A stretch of 64,000 bases of DNA from Aquilaria yunnanensis (GCA_039654915.1 CM077595.1:83803501-83867500), one strand, 5' to 3'; positions 1 to 11,638 are shown, numbered from the stretch's first letter. Notes: generated from the sequence alone by a model not told the origin. Made by a program: numbers and translations.

Positions 1-213
1 TCTGTTTGAAAATTAACTGAAATCATTTAAAAGCAAGCAAAACAAAATTGAAATCAACTAAGGTACCAATTTTTTGGCGTTTTAACAAAGTTGTTTTAAT
101 GTAACCGTACTCCCGAACCCCCGAACTCTCGCAGACCATATTTTTAAGGTATCCAATTGACCTGAGCGAAAATTGATTGGTGGTGACTCCAGAAAACCCC
201 GCACGTTGCCACA
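1..213 (+). repeat. Left LTR, 3' end only
   Basis: This is the terminal part of the left LTR, ending in ttgccaca. It matches 19776-19988 with 8 mismatches. The rest of this LTR lies upstream of the window. Confidence 0.92.
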
Positions 214-216
214 ACT

Positions 217-235
217 TGGCAACTCCGCTGGGGAC
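217..235 (+). other. tRNA primer-binding site
   Basis: The bases TGGCAACTCCGCTGGGGAC start 3 nt after the LTR end. A TGG start is expected for pairing with the CCA end of a tRNA. Ogre/Tat elements are known to use a tRNA-Arg primer with a closely similar site; assignment to tRNA-Arg here is from family knowledge. Confidence 0.75.
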
Positions 236-1128
236 ACTCGACGTTAGTGAGTCGAGGCTAGAAGTTGATTGGTTTTGATTTACTTTGCTTATATTTATGT
301 GGATTTATATGTTATATTTACTTAGGTAAACATGCATAATGCATTCACGACATGAAGCTCTATACCTGAGCTTCCTCAAATCGAACACGTTCTTTCTAAG
401 CGGAATTGGTGTTGTTGTCCTTGTGAGGCCATGGTCTCCAAGCCTTCACTGGTTTCAAAGTACCAAAGTAGTGTATTGCCTCCTGAGACGGTTAATCTCT
501 GCATGGGCCCACGAAAAGCTACGACTCGAATTAATCCTTTCCTTACATAAACCCTAGAGGGTAAGGAATTGGGCTGTCACTATAATTTAGTGATGGGATT
601 CGGGAACTACCCTCGGCCTTTTGATAAATCACCCTATGCATACAGAACTCCCCACTTAACCATAGAACTGACCACAGTATTCATCCCATTTACCAACACC
701 ATAAGCATGTCCTTGTTATGCTATGTTGTTGCTCTACACTTTTATTTTCTTCGTGTCTTATATTTATGGTTTTAACTCTTTTTTCCATAATAGTTCATGA
801 GTTGTTAATTGCTATTTAACTTATTAATAACCTTATTTTTCTTTTCTTGTACTTCTGTTCTGTGCAATTATTCTTCATGCATCAAAACCACACATCAAAC
901 TATGCTAACTTTTTGGTCTTTCTAATAATAACTAGAAGTCTTAAAGTTCCACAATAGTAGATAATCAAACTCACTCATTGCATGCATACATTACATCAAT
1001 CACATACATGTAGAGTCTAATAAAATAAATCTTACTTTAAAAAAGGTAAAATTGGACCTCAACACCGATATTCAACTCCGCTCCAAACAAGATTAATAGC
1101 AGAACAAACCGAAGGACGTCTCATAGAT
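236..1128 (+). other. Retrotransposon leader between primer site and gag
   Basis: No convincing protein is encoded here. Two short open frames (339-557, 569-775) show no recognisable domain. Ogre elements often carry an additional ORF at this position; I see none. Confidence 0.6.
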
Positions 1129-3420
1129 ATGGAGTCCAAGATAGAAAGCATGGCTGAACAAATGAGACAATTGATGGAGCTAATCAAGGGGAAAACAACT
1201 CAAGTTCCTATCAAAGAACCACAAGATCCTACTTATCCTCCGGAATTCACCCCACAACGAATCTCAGTTCAAGAAAATCTGTTTCAAGAACCAGGTCCGT
1301 CCGCTAGTATTCATCTGAAACAAGACACTATACATGAAGAGAAGAAGACATTACCAAAGGAAGAAAGAGAATCTCAAAAGTTCGAAACAATAAAGAAGAG
1401 ACTTCGGGCCATTGAAGGAGGAACTATATTCGGATCTCTCTTAGTGGATGACCTCTACTTAGTGCCAGATGTCGTAATCCCTTCAGACTTTAAGGTGCCA
1501 GACTTTGTGAAATACGATGGAATGAGTGATCCCATCACTCACATCACGTTGTTTCTAAGAAGACTACAATCACTCACAAAAGACGAAAATATGTGGATTG
1601 CACTTTTTCAAGAAAGCCTTACAAAATCAGCATTACAGTGGCATTTAAGTCAAGGTCCAAGAAACATTAAAACATGGAATGACCTTGCTCAGGCCTTCAT
1701 CAGCAATTACAAACATGTTATGGACTTGGCCCCGGATCGCCAAACTCTCTAGAATATGGAAAGGAAAAAACAAGAAACCTTCAAGGAATACGCTCAAAGG
1801 TGGAGGGACTTAGCCGCACAAGTTCAGCCACCCATGACAGAGAGAGAAATGGTTACTTTATTTGTTCAGACACTGAAGTACCCATATTATGACAAGCTCA
1901 TTGGCAATTCGGCAACTAATTTCTCCGACATTGTCATGTCTGGAGAAAGGATCGAGCATGGGATTAGGACTGGGAAGATTGCTGAGTCTTTTAATGATCC
2001 TATGAAAAGAGGAGGACCATCCAGAAGAAAGGATGAGGAAGTACAACAAATAGGACGAGAAAGAGGGATTCCCCTCGTGGGTACTGTGGCTACCGGGCCT
2101 CGCCTATCATATTCTGCAAATAGGCCCAATGATTATCCTCCTAATAGGCCCAATAATTATCTTCTCAACAAGCCTAATCAGTTACGGCCACCTGTTCCGA
2201 CTCCTCCAGTACCTGCACCAAGACCAAGAGAAGTTTTTGCACCAATTCCTATGACTTACACTGAGTTGTATCCAAAACTCATTGAAAGTCAACTTGTCCG
2301 CCCAATTCCTACAAGACCATTGGAACCCCCGTATCCAATGTGGTATGACCCCAACATAACTTGCCCATATCATGAGGGCGCTGCAGGCCACGGCTTGGAA
2401 AATTGCATAGCATTGAAACGCATAGTCCAACAATTAATCCAGTCAAAATGGTTGGACTTTTCTGATGAACCAAACGTCACTCAAAACCCATTACCACCTC
2501 ATCAGGCTAAACCAGTCAATATGATAGAAGAACATCGGCTGATAAAGAAGTCAGTCAATGATATCATAACACCTCTTAAGCATGTATATTCCTGTCTTCT
2601 GAAAGAAGGGGCCATCATTCGGAAGTCTTCTTTTAAACATGAAGAAGTCGAAGATGAGGAATGGTGCGATTTTCATGACAGTAAGAGTCATTCTAATCAG
2701 GAATGCTCAGAATTCTGTGAAAATCTACAAAAACTCATAGACTCATCCTAACTCATCGTTTTTATGTCAGATAAAGATGATGACGTGAATGTGATCATTA
2801 AAGAACAAAAATTCAATGCTATGCCAAGACCACTAGTCATACCAATTTCGAAACCTGCTCTTAAACCTTTAAGAATTCAAGTCCCGAGGTCATTCCCATA
2901 CAAATCAGACAAAACTGTTCCATGGAGCTATGATTACACTTCTAACATCACATCAACTCCGTTAGAAGTTGGGAGCATGACTAGAAGTGGTTGGTGTTAT
3001 TCTTCGAAGCAAATGAACAAGCTCCAACAAGATAAGAACGTTACAGACCCAACAAGTGGACCTCTTGATACAAATACATCCAAAGAGCAAGAGATGCCTC
3101 GAGCAGTAACAGATGAACAAGCTACTGAGTTTCTCAAACTCATAAAGCAAAGTGAGTACAACGTCGTTGAGCAGTTAAACCGCCTGCCAGCAAAGATTTC
3201 CATACTTTCATTACTTTTAAGCTCTGATGCTCATCGAGAAGCCCTCCTCAAAGTCTTGAATAAGGCCTATGTTGAGCAAGATATTTCCGTGAACAACTTT
3301 GACCACCTCGTCAACAACATCACGGCACAGAATCTCATCACATTCACTGACGATGAGATACCAGCAGAAGGAAGGGGTCACTCTAAGGCTCTACATATTT
3401 TGGTTAAGTACAAAGATTGA
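1129..3420 (+). pseudogene. gag polyprotein region (three in-frame stops)
   Basis: One reading frame runs through 1129-3420 and is broken by TAG at 1750-1752, TAA at 2749-2751 and TGA at 3418-3420. The segment around 1500-2000 is a retrotransposon gag capsid-type domain (LFLRRLQSL, ALQWHL, the TW..L..AF motif and FKEYAQRWRDLA). A proline-rich linker follows (about 2110-2330). Two Cys/His clusters come next: CPYHEGAAGHGLENC near 2360-2405 and WCDFHDSKSHSNQEC near 2665-2705. They are like the nucleic-acid-binding segments of Tat gag. The first stop lies in a context where CAG to TAG is likely. The protein would package element RNA; as it stands it cannot be made full length. Confidence 0.88.
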
Positions 3421-4358
3421 ATTATGGCTAGAGTTCTTATCGACAATGGGTCAGCTCTAAATGTAATGTCACTTGAAACCTTACATAAGATCGGTATAGA
3501 CCCATCATATCTCAACAACAGTCATATCGTCGTTCGAGCGTTTGATGGGATGAAGAGAGATGTTGTTGGAGAAATAGAGCTGCCAATAGGGATTGGCCCT
3601 TGTGTCTTCCACATCATATTCCAAGTCATGGATATTAATCATTCTTATACTTGTTTGTTGGGAAGACCATGGATCCATATGGCTGAAGCAATTCCTTCTT
3701 CCTTACACCAAAAAATGAAATTCATTATTGAAGGAAAGTTAATCACAGTCTTTACTGAAGAAGACATTCTACTATCTAGACCTGCGGATGCTCAATATGT
3801 CGAGGTCAATGAAGATGTGCCTGATTGCTCTTTCAGGTCATTTGAAATTGTTAATGCTACCTATGTCGATGGAGAAGAACTCGTGCCAAGCATCTCCAAA
3901 ACAAGTCGCATGATCGCCAAACTCATGATGAAAGGAGGATACTCACCGGGGTTAGGTCTAGGACAAGATTTACAAGGAATACCAGAGCCATTGAAAATCT
4001 CTGCAAATGAAGGGAAATATGGCCTAGGTTTCACACCGACAAGGCAAGACAAAATGAAGGCGATAGCTGAAAATAGAGAAAAGAGGATTGCACGATTAAC
4101 AGGGCATCCTCTACAGGAAAGAAATCTGGATATCCCTGACATCACTGAAACATTCGTGAGTGGTGGCTTAATTCTGAAAAATGACAATGAAGGCGCGCTG
4201 ACCATCAACATCAACAAGTCTTTTGAAAGTCTTTCTATTCAGGCAATAATCAGTGATTCACCTGAAGATGAGGAGCTCGTTCAACCCTGTAGCCCACGGG
4301 ATGTGCTGAACAATTGGGAGGCGATAGAACTGTCTGTTATAATCGAGAGCTTTTCAAA
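3421..4358 (+). pseudogene. Aspartic protease plus G-patch-like segment (exon end at intron)
   Basis: This continues the gag frame. RVLIDNGSALNV near 3427-3462 is the retropepsin active-site region in the DNG form common in Tat elements, followed by CLLGRPWIH near 3652-3678. Near 3895-4035 is a glycine-rich stretch (GGYSPGLGLGQDLQGI, then YGLGF) that reads as a G-patch, a nucleic-acid-binding module known after some retroviral and retroelement proteases. The open frame ends at 4360-4362, inside a predicted intron whose donor GT is at 4359. The upstream TGA at 3418 separates it from gag in this copy. Confidence 0.82.
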
Positions 4359-4553
4359 GTAATCTAATAGTAAAAACCTCCTAAAGAAAGGTCCAATCAA
4401 TAGGGTGTAGTCTTTGCTTAAGTGAACCTTTTAGTTATTGCTTTTCATTCCAATAAAGTTGTGATTTATGCACATTATAAATAAAGTACCAGTTTGCATC
4501 TATCTCATTCTTGCCATTTTCTCTTCTCTCTCTTTTCTTTCTGGTTAATGCAG
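4359..4553 (+). other. Predicted intron between protease and RT
   Basis: The donor is GT at 4359-4360. The acceptor is AG at 4552-4553, after a long pyrimidine run (about 4508-4542) and ttaatgcag. Removing 195 bases joins the protease frame to the RT frame in phase and removes the stop at 4360-4362. Upstream of the first Met at 4585 the frame is open back to the acceptor. Ogre elements are known to splice an intron at this position. Confidence 0.8.
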
Positions 4554-6045
4554 ACCTGAAACTCTCTTTGATGACAATGAAAGAATGAACTTTGATAATC
4601 CTGTAAACACTACCGACTCGGATGACGAAGATCTTCAAATATCTCCTGAGCTATTAAAAATGATCGAGCGAGATGAAAAAGAAAGAGCAACAAGTCAGGA
4701 ACCAACTGAGGCATTCAACTTAGGAGACAGTCAGGATGTAAAAGAAGTCAAGATTGACACTCTATTTCCTCTTGAAGAGAAAGAAGAATTAGTCCACTTA
4801 TTGAAGGAATATGTGAATGTATTTGCTTGGTCATACCAAGATATGCCCGGCTTAAGCTCAGACATAGTGCTACACAAAATACCCTTGAAGCCTGGGGTGA
4901 AGCCTGCCAGACAGAAGTTACGAAGATTAAAGCCGGATCTAATCTTGAGAGTAAAAGATGAGATTCGAAAGCTATGGGATGCAGGATTCCTTGGGGTCGC
5001 TGAATATACAGAATGGGTGGTCAACATTGTTCCAGTCGAAAAGAAAGAAAGTGGGAAACTAAGATTTTATCAGGACTATCGACCCTTGAACGAGGCCAGT
5101 CCTAAAGATAACTTCCCACTTCCTCACATTGATACGCTGGTGGATAATACCACAGGAAACTCCTACTTTTCCTTCATGGATGGCTTTTCTGGGTACAATC
5201 AAATCAAGCTTGATCCAGATGATATGATAAAAACTGCTTTTATTACCCTTTGGGGTACCTTCTACTATAAGGTGATGCCTTTTGAGTTAAAGAATGCTGG
5301 TGCCACATATCAAAGAGCCATAGTCACGTTATTCCATGACATGATGCATAAAGAAATTGAAGTATATGTAGACAACATGATCGCCAAAACTTTCACTGCT
5401 GGGGGGCATCTAAAAGTGCTAAGAAAACTATTCGATAGACTTCGTAAATATCAACTAAAGTTGAATCCTGCCAAATGTACTTTCGGAGCCTCTTCAGGAA
5501 AGTTATTGGGTTTCATGGTAAGCAAAGATGGGATTCGAGTTGACTTAAATAAAGTTAAGGCGATACAAGAAATGCAACCCCCAAAAACTCCAAAACAAGT
5601 AAGAAGTTTTCTGGGCAGAATCAACTTCATGGCAAGATTCATATCACAATTGACGTCCAAGTGTGAACCTTTTTTCAAATCACTAAAGAAGAACAATCCG
5701 ATCGAGTGGAATAACGAATGCCAAGAAGCATTCGAGAAAATCAAGCAATATCTATCAAATCCACCAGTCTTGGTATCACCTCGATCTGGAGAACCGTTGA
5801 ATCTATATTTATCTATACAGGATTCTTCATTAGGATCCATATTGGGTCAACGTGATGAGACAGGCAAGAAAGAGCATGCAATTTACTATTTGAGCAAGAA
5901 GCTTACCACATATGAAGTGAAATACTCAATAGTAGAAAAGTCATGTTGTGCCCTTGCATGGGTAGCACACCGACTGCGACACTACATGCTCAACAACACC
6001 ACATTGCTGATCTCCAAGACTGATCCCATTAAGTACATTTTTTAG
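4554..6045 (+). pseudogene. Reverse transcriptase and first RNase H
   Basis: The RT core is clear: KPARQKLRRL, a DYR.LN motif at about 5070, ASPKDNFPLPHID, the DGFSGYNQI box, AFITLWGTFYYKVMPF and LKNAGATYQRA. The catalytic YVDD box reads YVDN (near 5367-5378), so the second catalytic Asp is lost. The connection region and a gypsy-type RNase H follow (SLGSILGQ, AIYYLSKKL, then YS.VEK near 5840-5960). A TAG at 6043-6045 interrupts the frame, which continues past it. The usual initiation is by read-through from gag-pro after splicing, not at the Met at 4585. Confidence 0.9.
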
Positions 6046-7119
6046 AAACCCGCTTTATCAAGCAAGATCGCAAAATGGCAAAGGCTGTTGTCTGAATACG
6101 ACGTACAGTATGTCACCCAAAAGGTTATAAAAGGGACTGTGATTGCTGAATATCTGGCTGATAGAGCATTGGATGATTATGAGCCAATGAGAATGGACTT
6201 TCCTGATGGAGATATAATGACGATAGAACAGGAAGTCTCTAAAGATGATGAAACATGGAAAATGGAATTCGATGGAGTATCTAATGCTTTGGGACAAGGG
6301 ATTGGAGCTATACTCATCTCTCCAAGCGGAGAGCAGTTTCCCCTCACAACAAAAATTACATTTCCTTGTACCAACAATATAGTAGAATATGAGGCATGTG
6401 CTATGGGACTCCAAATGGCACTAGAATTGAAAGTACGAGATCTCCGAGTTTATGGGGATTCCGCATTAGTCATATATCAAATCAATGGAGAATGGGAGAT
6501 AAGGGATTCAAAATTGAGCCCTTACCAAAAGCTCATATTAGACTTGGCTCAAAAATTTAACAGTATAAGCTTCCATCATCTTCCAAGGGAAAATAATCAA
6601 GTTCCGGATGCTTTAGCTACTTTAGCTGTTATGTACAAGATAAGCGACCCTGAGCATACTCCTGTGTTCGAAATGAAAATAATAGATTCCCCAGCTTATT
6701 GCATGAGCATCGAAGAAGAATTGGATGGGAAACCTTGGTATCACGATATCAAGGAATACTTCCAAGAACGAGTGTATCCACCAGAAGCATCAGAAAATGA
6801 CAATAAATTTCTACGAAGACTGTCAATGGGTTTTCTTTTGAACCTAGATATACTTTATAAGAAAACCCCAGACTCGATGCTACTTCGTTGTGTAGATGCT
6901 CATGAAGCACGAAAGATCATGGAAAAATTTCATTCTGGAATGTGTGGAGCACACACTAGTGGTCATACCATGGCAAGACAAATAATGAGGGCTGGCTACT
7001 ATTGGCTCACATTGGAAAGTGATTGCATCAATCACGTAAGAAAATGTCACAAATGTCAAATATATGCCAACAAGATCCGGGCTCCACCTGCTCCTCTTAA
7101 TGTAACAGCAATACCTTAG
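6046..7119 (+). pseudogene. Second (archaeal-type) RNase H and integrase zinc-binding domain
   Basis: After the stop at 6043 the same frame encodes KPALSSKIAKWQRLLSEYD. Next comes a second RNase H fold (WKMEFDGVSNALGQGIGAIL at about 6256-6315, then NNIVEYEA and DSALVIYQI, with PDALATLA near 6606-6630). An additional RNase H of this type is a Tat-clade hallmark. The integrase HHCC domain follows (HSGMCGAHTSGHTMARQ, then CHKCQIYAN near 6930-7070). The frame stops with TAG at 7117-7119, where the family has a Trp codon (TGG to TAG). Confidence 0.85.
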
Positions 7120-7982
7120 CCTTTTGCCATGTGGGGAATTGACGTCATTGGAGCCATTACCCCCAAAGCTTCTAATGGTCACAAATTCATCCTAGTGGCA
7201 ATAGACTACTTCACTAAATGGGTAGAAGCTGTGTCTTATGCAAATGTAACTCAAAAGGTGGTATGCCAGTTCATTAAGAAAGAAATCATTTTTCGCTATG
7301 GGCTGCCAGAGTGTATCATCTCAAACAATGCCACGAACTTCAACAATGCAATGATGCAGACTTTGTGCCAACAGTTCAAGATCAAGCATATCAATTCGGC
7401 ACCTTATCGACCGATGATGAATGGTGCAGTAGAAGTGGCCAATAAAAATATTAAGAGAATTATTGAAAAGATGATCGTCACTTACAAGGACTGGCATGAG
7501 ATGTTACCTTTTGCACTACATGCTTATAGAACTTCTACCCGTACTTCTACTGGAGCAACACCTTTTTCTCAGGTATATGGCATGGAGGCTGTATTGCCCA
7601 TTGAAGTTGAAATTCCTTCATTAAGGGTACTAATGGATACTCAATTAAGAGAAGCAGAATGGGTCAAGGCTAGATACGAGCAATTAAACCTAATTGATGA
7701 AAGAAGAATGATAGCCCTCTGCCATAGGCAGCTTTATCAAAGGAGGATGATTCGCGCTTACAATAAAAAGTTCGCCCACGGCAATTTCACGAGGGTGACA
7801 TAGTGTTCAAAAAAATTCTACCCATTCAGCATGATTCTAGAGGAAAATGGAGACCAAATTATGATGGGTCATATGTCATGAAGAAAGCATTTTCAAGAGA
7901 GGCTCTAATTCTGACAGAAATGGATGGACAAGAGTTACCAAAGCCAGTAAATTCAGATTCAGTAAAGAAATACTTTGCATAA
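7120..7982 (+). pseudogene. Integrase core and C-terminal domain (frameshifted)
   Basis: WGIDVIG supplies the first catalytic Asp. The second region reads IISNNATNF near 7315-7341, where the family has Asp, so the second catalytic residue appears to be Asn. The Glu lies in NGAVEVANK near 7420. The frame ends at 7801-7803, but the downstream domain (FHEGDIVFKKILP to KKYFA and TAA at 7980-7982) lies in another frame. The shift falls near 7765-7772 in an A-run and fits loss of one A. No chromodomain is seen, as expected outside chromoviruses. Confidence 0.87.
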
Positions 7983-8967
7983 TGAAGAAATTTTCGGACA
8001 GAATGGAAGAAGTGGATACAGGGTTACCAAAGTCTATTTGATCAAAGTTGTCAAAGAGAGCGTTCCTCCCTCACACTTTCATTGTTATGCATCTGTACCC
8101 AAGACTTTTATATTCTTTTACCCATAAATAAAAAGCCAATTCTCTTTAGCCTTCTTTTGATTCTCACGTCTAATTTTCCTTGCTCAAAAGAAATAATAAT
8201 GAAGTCATTTCTATCCAGTTCTTTTCCTTTAAATCTCACATTCCTACTAGCCTTAAGTGTGCAATAAATTGTGACTTTTGTAGGAAGGATAATAATAATT
8301 AAAACTCAGAAAAAGTAAAGACCGTAGATTACTTTGATAAGCTTTGTGAATTAAAATAGGTAAGATTGAGGTCCTGCTTTGCGAACGGCATAGAACATAG
8401 GCTAACAAAAAAGAAGGAGTAACAAATCTTCGGGAGATAGCCTTGGTAGTTGCCTGGATGATCGCTTCAGAAGTCTTAGCATGTCCACGTCAGCAAGAAA
8501 GAATCATACTCACGAATATTTCAATAGGGACAATTATCCAGAGAGGCATAAAGTATGAGGCAGACGAGCATTAAAGAAATTGAGACCAAAATTCAAGAAC
8601 AAGCCAAAGAAAGGGGATTTTGAAAAGAGTTAGGCTTTTGAGGTAATGGACAAGAGCTGGAAAGCATAAAGAGATTCAATAATAGTCCAAGAAGGCAATT
8701 ACAAATAGGATCCAGTAAAGCAAAGACATGAAGAACTAGATCCATCCAAAAAATCCAAAAAAAAAAAAAACCATCAGTTACGCATGCTCTGCATTCATGC
8801 ATTTCACATCATGCATGCATGGCTTTTACATAACAGGGATCAAATGGGAAGCACATCCACGGCACCGTTACAGTAGTGTAAGCTGAGATCTCAATGACAT
8901 CAGCTCTTACCAGTTTATCACTGGATGCACAGCTAATACGCTGGACCAACCCATATCAGGAATTCAA
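7983..8967 (+). other. Retrotransposon 3' untranslated region, unique part
   Basis: I see no gene between the integrase stop and the first tandem array. The short open frames here have no recognisable domain. A run of A lies at 8756-8770. Confidence 0.6.
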
Positions 8968-9440
8968 GGATAAGGTAGACAATATGTCAAAAGCCTGGCA
9001 ATCGATTCAATAATCGAGACTACACCTGGAAGGACAGGATTGACGTCAGCTAGTAGTATCCAAGATAAGAGATAGCTATAGCCAAGGATAAGGCAGATAT
9101 CAAAAAATATTGTCGTTGACAATTTGTCAAAAGCTGGTAATGGATTCAATAATCGAGGCTACACCTGGAAGGATAGGATCGACGATAAGAGATAGCTATA
9201 GCCAAGGATAAGGCAGATGTCAAGAAATATTGTCGTTGACAATTTGTTAAAAGCTGTTAATGGATTCAATAATCGAGGCTACACCTGGAAGGACAGGATC
9301 GACGATAAGAGATAACTATGGCCAAGGATAAGGCAGATATCAAGAAATATTGTCGTTGACAATTTGTCAAAAGCTGACAATGGATTCGATGATTGAGGCT
9401 TCATGCATAAGGACAGGATCGACGTCAGCTCGACGGAATA
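8968..9440 (+). repeat. 120-bp tandem array (about 3.5-4 copies)
   Basis: The phrase gataagagatagctatagcc recurs at 9063, 9183 and 9303, exactly 120 bp apart, with ggattcaataatcgaggctac in each unit. A partial, diverged copy precedes at about 8968-9060. The array sits just upstream of the first accessory cassette. A perfect TGACGTCA lies at 9041-9048. Confidence 0.88.
9041..9048. promoter_or_regulatory. TGACGTCA palindrome (bZIP-type site)
   Basis: This is a perfect 8-bp palindrome of the kind bound by plant TGA/bZIP factors. A related cgacgtcagc occurs at 9420-9429, closer to the first accessory ORF. Function is inferred only from the motif. Confidence 0.35.
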
Positions 9441-9588
9441 TCAAAGATAAGAAATATTGTCAAAAAGTTGGCTCCATTTTTCTGGTTAAGTGGTGGATAC
9501 GGTACTCCGTGACTCTCAAGTCGGTTCTCTCAGTTGCCCATAATAACTGATTCATTCATCCCTTCTTTCTTTTACTTCCCGCTAGAAA

Positions 9589-10137
9589 ATGGATCCTACT
9601 CTTTCTCCATTGCGAAAATATTTTCCTTCTCTCCCAATGAACATTCTAAAAAAGATCTACCGAATTCGCTGTGAACGATTAAGAGTTTTGATGCACAAAG
9701 GAATCCCTGAAGATGTACGGTGGTTAATCGAAGCTAAGGTTCGTCTGGCAGGCGAAGCCCCAGATGCATTTACGTCTCACATGCCTGGCATAGGCAAAAG
9801 CTCTTATGCCAAAAAGTGAAGAGCGAAAAGGTTACAAGTCTGTCATAAATGTGGTCGATGGACTTGTAATACTAAATGTCATTCTTTAGGAATGATCTCC
9901 GATAATCGAGAAGATAAAATACGATTCATCAAGAATGGCCTAAGTAAGGATTCGTTGGATGATATCCGATTGACTTTTGAGACGCATTCTTGTGGATTAG
10001 TGCAACGCGAACTTCTTGGTTTATGGAGTATTTTTCATGAAGAACAAGAGCATTACAGTCCCAGGAATCTGACTTTAAAAGACCCTGTTTGCCAATTTGT
10101 AAGAAAATTGGATGGGAAGCAAATCCCCGACTCATAG
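9589..10137 (+). pseudogene. Accessory Cys-rich protein, copy 1 (one nonsense codon)
   Basis: This is the first of three paralogous ORFs. It starts at ATGGATCC and runs in one frame to TAG at 10135-10137, broken only by TGA at 9817-9819. Copy 2 has CGA at that codon, so this is a CpG to TpG change. It encodes LRKYFPSLPMNILKKIYRI, a GIPEDVRWLIEAKVR block, a basic GKSSYAKK patch, then a C-x2-C-x4-C-x3-C cluster (CHKCGRWTCNTKC). It is the most diverged of the three. See copy 3 for the likely family. Confidence 0.8.
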
Positions 10138-10298
10138 AAGGCGTTAAAGCCGTTACTGGACGTAAAACCAGTGGAAGATGTGAGCCACAGTCACAATCAC
10201 TGTACATACAATTTGTCATATTTGAAGATTTACATTTTTCTTTTGACAATAATGTACTTGCTCCCGTAAGCGTAATTAACACGTTATCCTTTCATTGC

Positions 10299-10304
10299 TA
10301 TAAA
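10299..10304 (+). promoter_or_regulatory. TATA box of accessory copy 2
   Basis: The context is ctataaatgcgtgttcttc, followed by the conserved leader gatacggtattccgtgactc and the start codon at 10426, about 120 bp downstream. The same arrangement is repeated before copy 3. Confidence 0.6.
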
Positions 10305-10425
10305 TGCGTGTTCTTCTTTCCGGTTAAGTAGCGGATACGGTATTCCGTGACTCTCATAGTCGGTTATTTCAATTTCCTATAATAACTGATTTCTTCCTCT
10401 CTTCTATCAAATTCTTCTCTCATCA

Positions 10426-10974
10426 ATGGATTCTACTCTTTCCGCCCTGCGAAAGTACTTTCCTTCCCTCCCAATAAACGTTCTTAGAAGGATTTACCAA
10501 GCTAGATGTGAAAGAATCAGAGTTTTTATACACAAGGGCATTCCTAACGATGTGCGGTGGCTAATTGAAGCTAAGGTCCGTTCGGCTGGTGAAGTTTCAG
10601 ATGCATTTATGCCCCGTATGCCCGGCTTAGGTAAAAGCGCTTATGGCAAAAAGCGAAGAACAAAGAGGCTAGGTGTTTGTCATAAATGTGGACAATGGAA
10701 TTGCGATACTAAATGTCGCTCTTTAGGATACATCTCGAAAAATCGTAAAGATAAAAGAAAATTCATTAAGAATGACCTGCGTAAGGAATCTCTGGAAGAT
10801 ATCCGAGAGACTCTTGAAACACATTCTTGTAGAGAAGTGCAAGGTGAAATTATCGGTTTATGGAGGACTTACCATAAAGAATGAGACCGTTATAGTCTTG
10901 GGAATCTGACTTTAAATGACCCTGTTTGCCAGTTTGTAAGAAAACTGGATGGGAAGCAAATCCCCGACCCATAG
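10426..10974 (+). pseudogene. Accessory Cys-rich protein, copy 2 (one late nonsense codon)
   Basis: The open frame is 10426-10881, with TGA at 10882-10884. The frame stays open beyond it to TAG at 10972-10974. Copy 3 has CGA at the stop position, so this is again a CpG to TpG change. The truncated product would keep the basic patch (GKSAYGKKRRTKRLGV) and the Cys cluster (CHKCGQWNCDTKC) and lose only about the last 30 residues. It may still encode most of the domain. Confidence 0.82.
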
Positions 10975-11035
10975 AAGGTGTTAAAGCCGTTACTGGACGT
11001 AAAACCAGTGGAAGATGTGAGCAACAGTCATAATT

Positions 11036-11456
11036 ACTGTACATAGTGGCGAATCCAGGATTTTTGGTTCGGGGGGGCAAGCCTGGAGGAGAGTCGGCGG
11101 AGCCCGGAGGAGAGAGACGACGTCGCAGTTAGGTAAAGCTGTAAATTGGGACTAATTCATACTAATTCAAAGATCAAGGAGCAAATCATACGAGTTTGAA
11201 ACGTTTGAGGACTAATAGTGCATTTAGGCCATTTTAGAATATCCCCTTAATGTAAAGGGAATAACTACTCACTGGGTCCCTACTTTCTTCATAGCCTATC
11301 TTATTGCCCCCCCATCTTTATTTTTTTCCACAATATTTGGGGGGGCAAAATGCACACACAATCCTTAACTTTTAACAAAATCATCAAATTAATACCCCAT
11401 ATTTACGTTTTTCCAAAATTCCCGGGGGGGCACGTAGCTTCGCCATTGACTGTACA
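11036..11456. mobile_element. hAT-like non-autonomous element with 8-bp target duplication
   Basis: The element is 11044-11448 (405 bp), flanked by perfect actgtaca duplications at 11036-11043 and 11449-11456. Its ends are tagtggcgaa and, inverted, caatggcgaa, with G-runs just inside both ends. The 8-bp duplication and a tggcga-type terminus are typical of hAT elements. It has no ORF. It interrupts the spacer of cassette 2, so it arrived after the cassette was duplicated. Confidence 0.87.
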
Positions 11457-11537
11457 TATAAGCTGTCATTTGTCTTTTCTTTTGACAATAATGTACTTGC
11501 TTCTGTAAGCGTAATAAACACGTTATCCTTTCATCGC

Positions 11538-11543
11538 TATAAA
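11538..11543 (+). promoter_or_regulatory. TATA box of accessory copy 3
   Basis: The context is cgctataaatgcgtgttc. The conserved agatacggtactccgtgactctc leader and the start codon follow about 100-115 bp downstream. It matches the copy 2 promoter almost base for base. Confidence 0.6.
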
Positions 11544-11638
11544 TGCGTGTTCTTCTTTTTAGATACGGTACTCCGTGACTCTCAAAGTCAGTTATTTCCG
11601 TTTCCTACAATCATTAATTTCTTCCTTTTTTCTCTTAA

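Noticed and set aside
339..775. Two open frames in the retrotransposon leader as an Ogre-type ORF1
   Set aside because: They are short, in different frames, have no recognisable domain and look like chance.
1129..7982. Calling gag-pol functional
   Set aside because: There are at least five in-frame stops, a frameshift near 7768, and altered RT and integrase catalytic residues.
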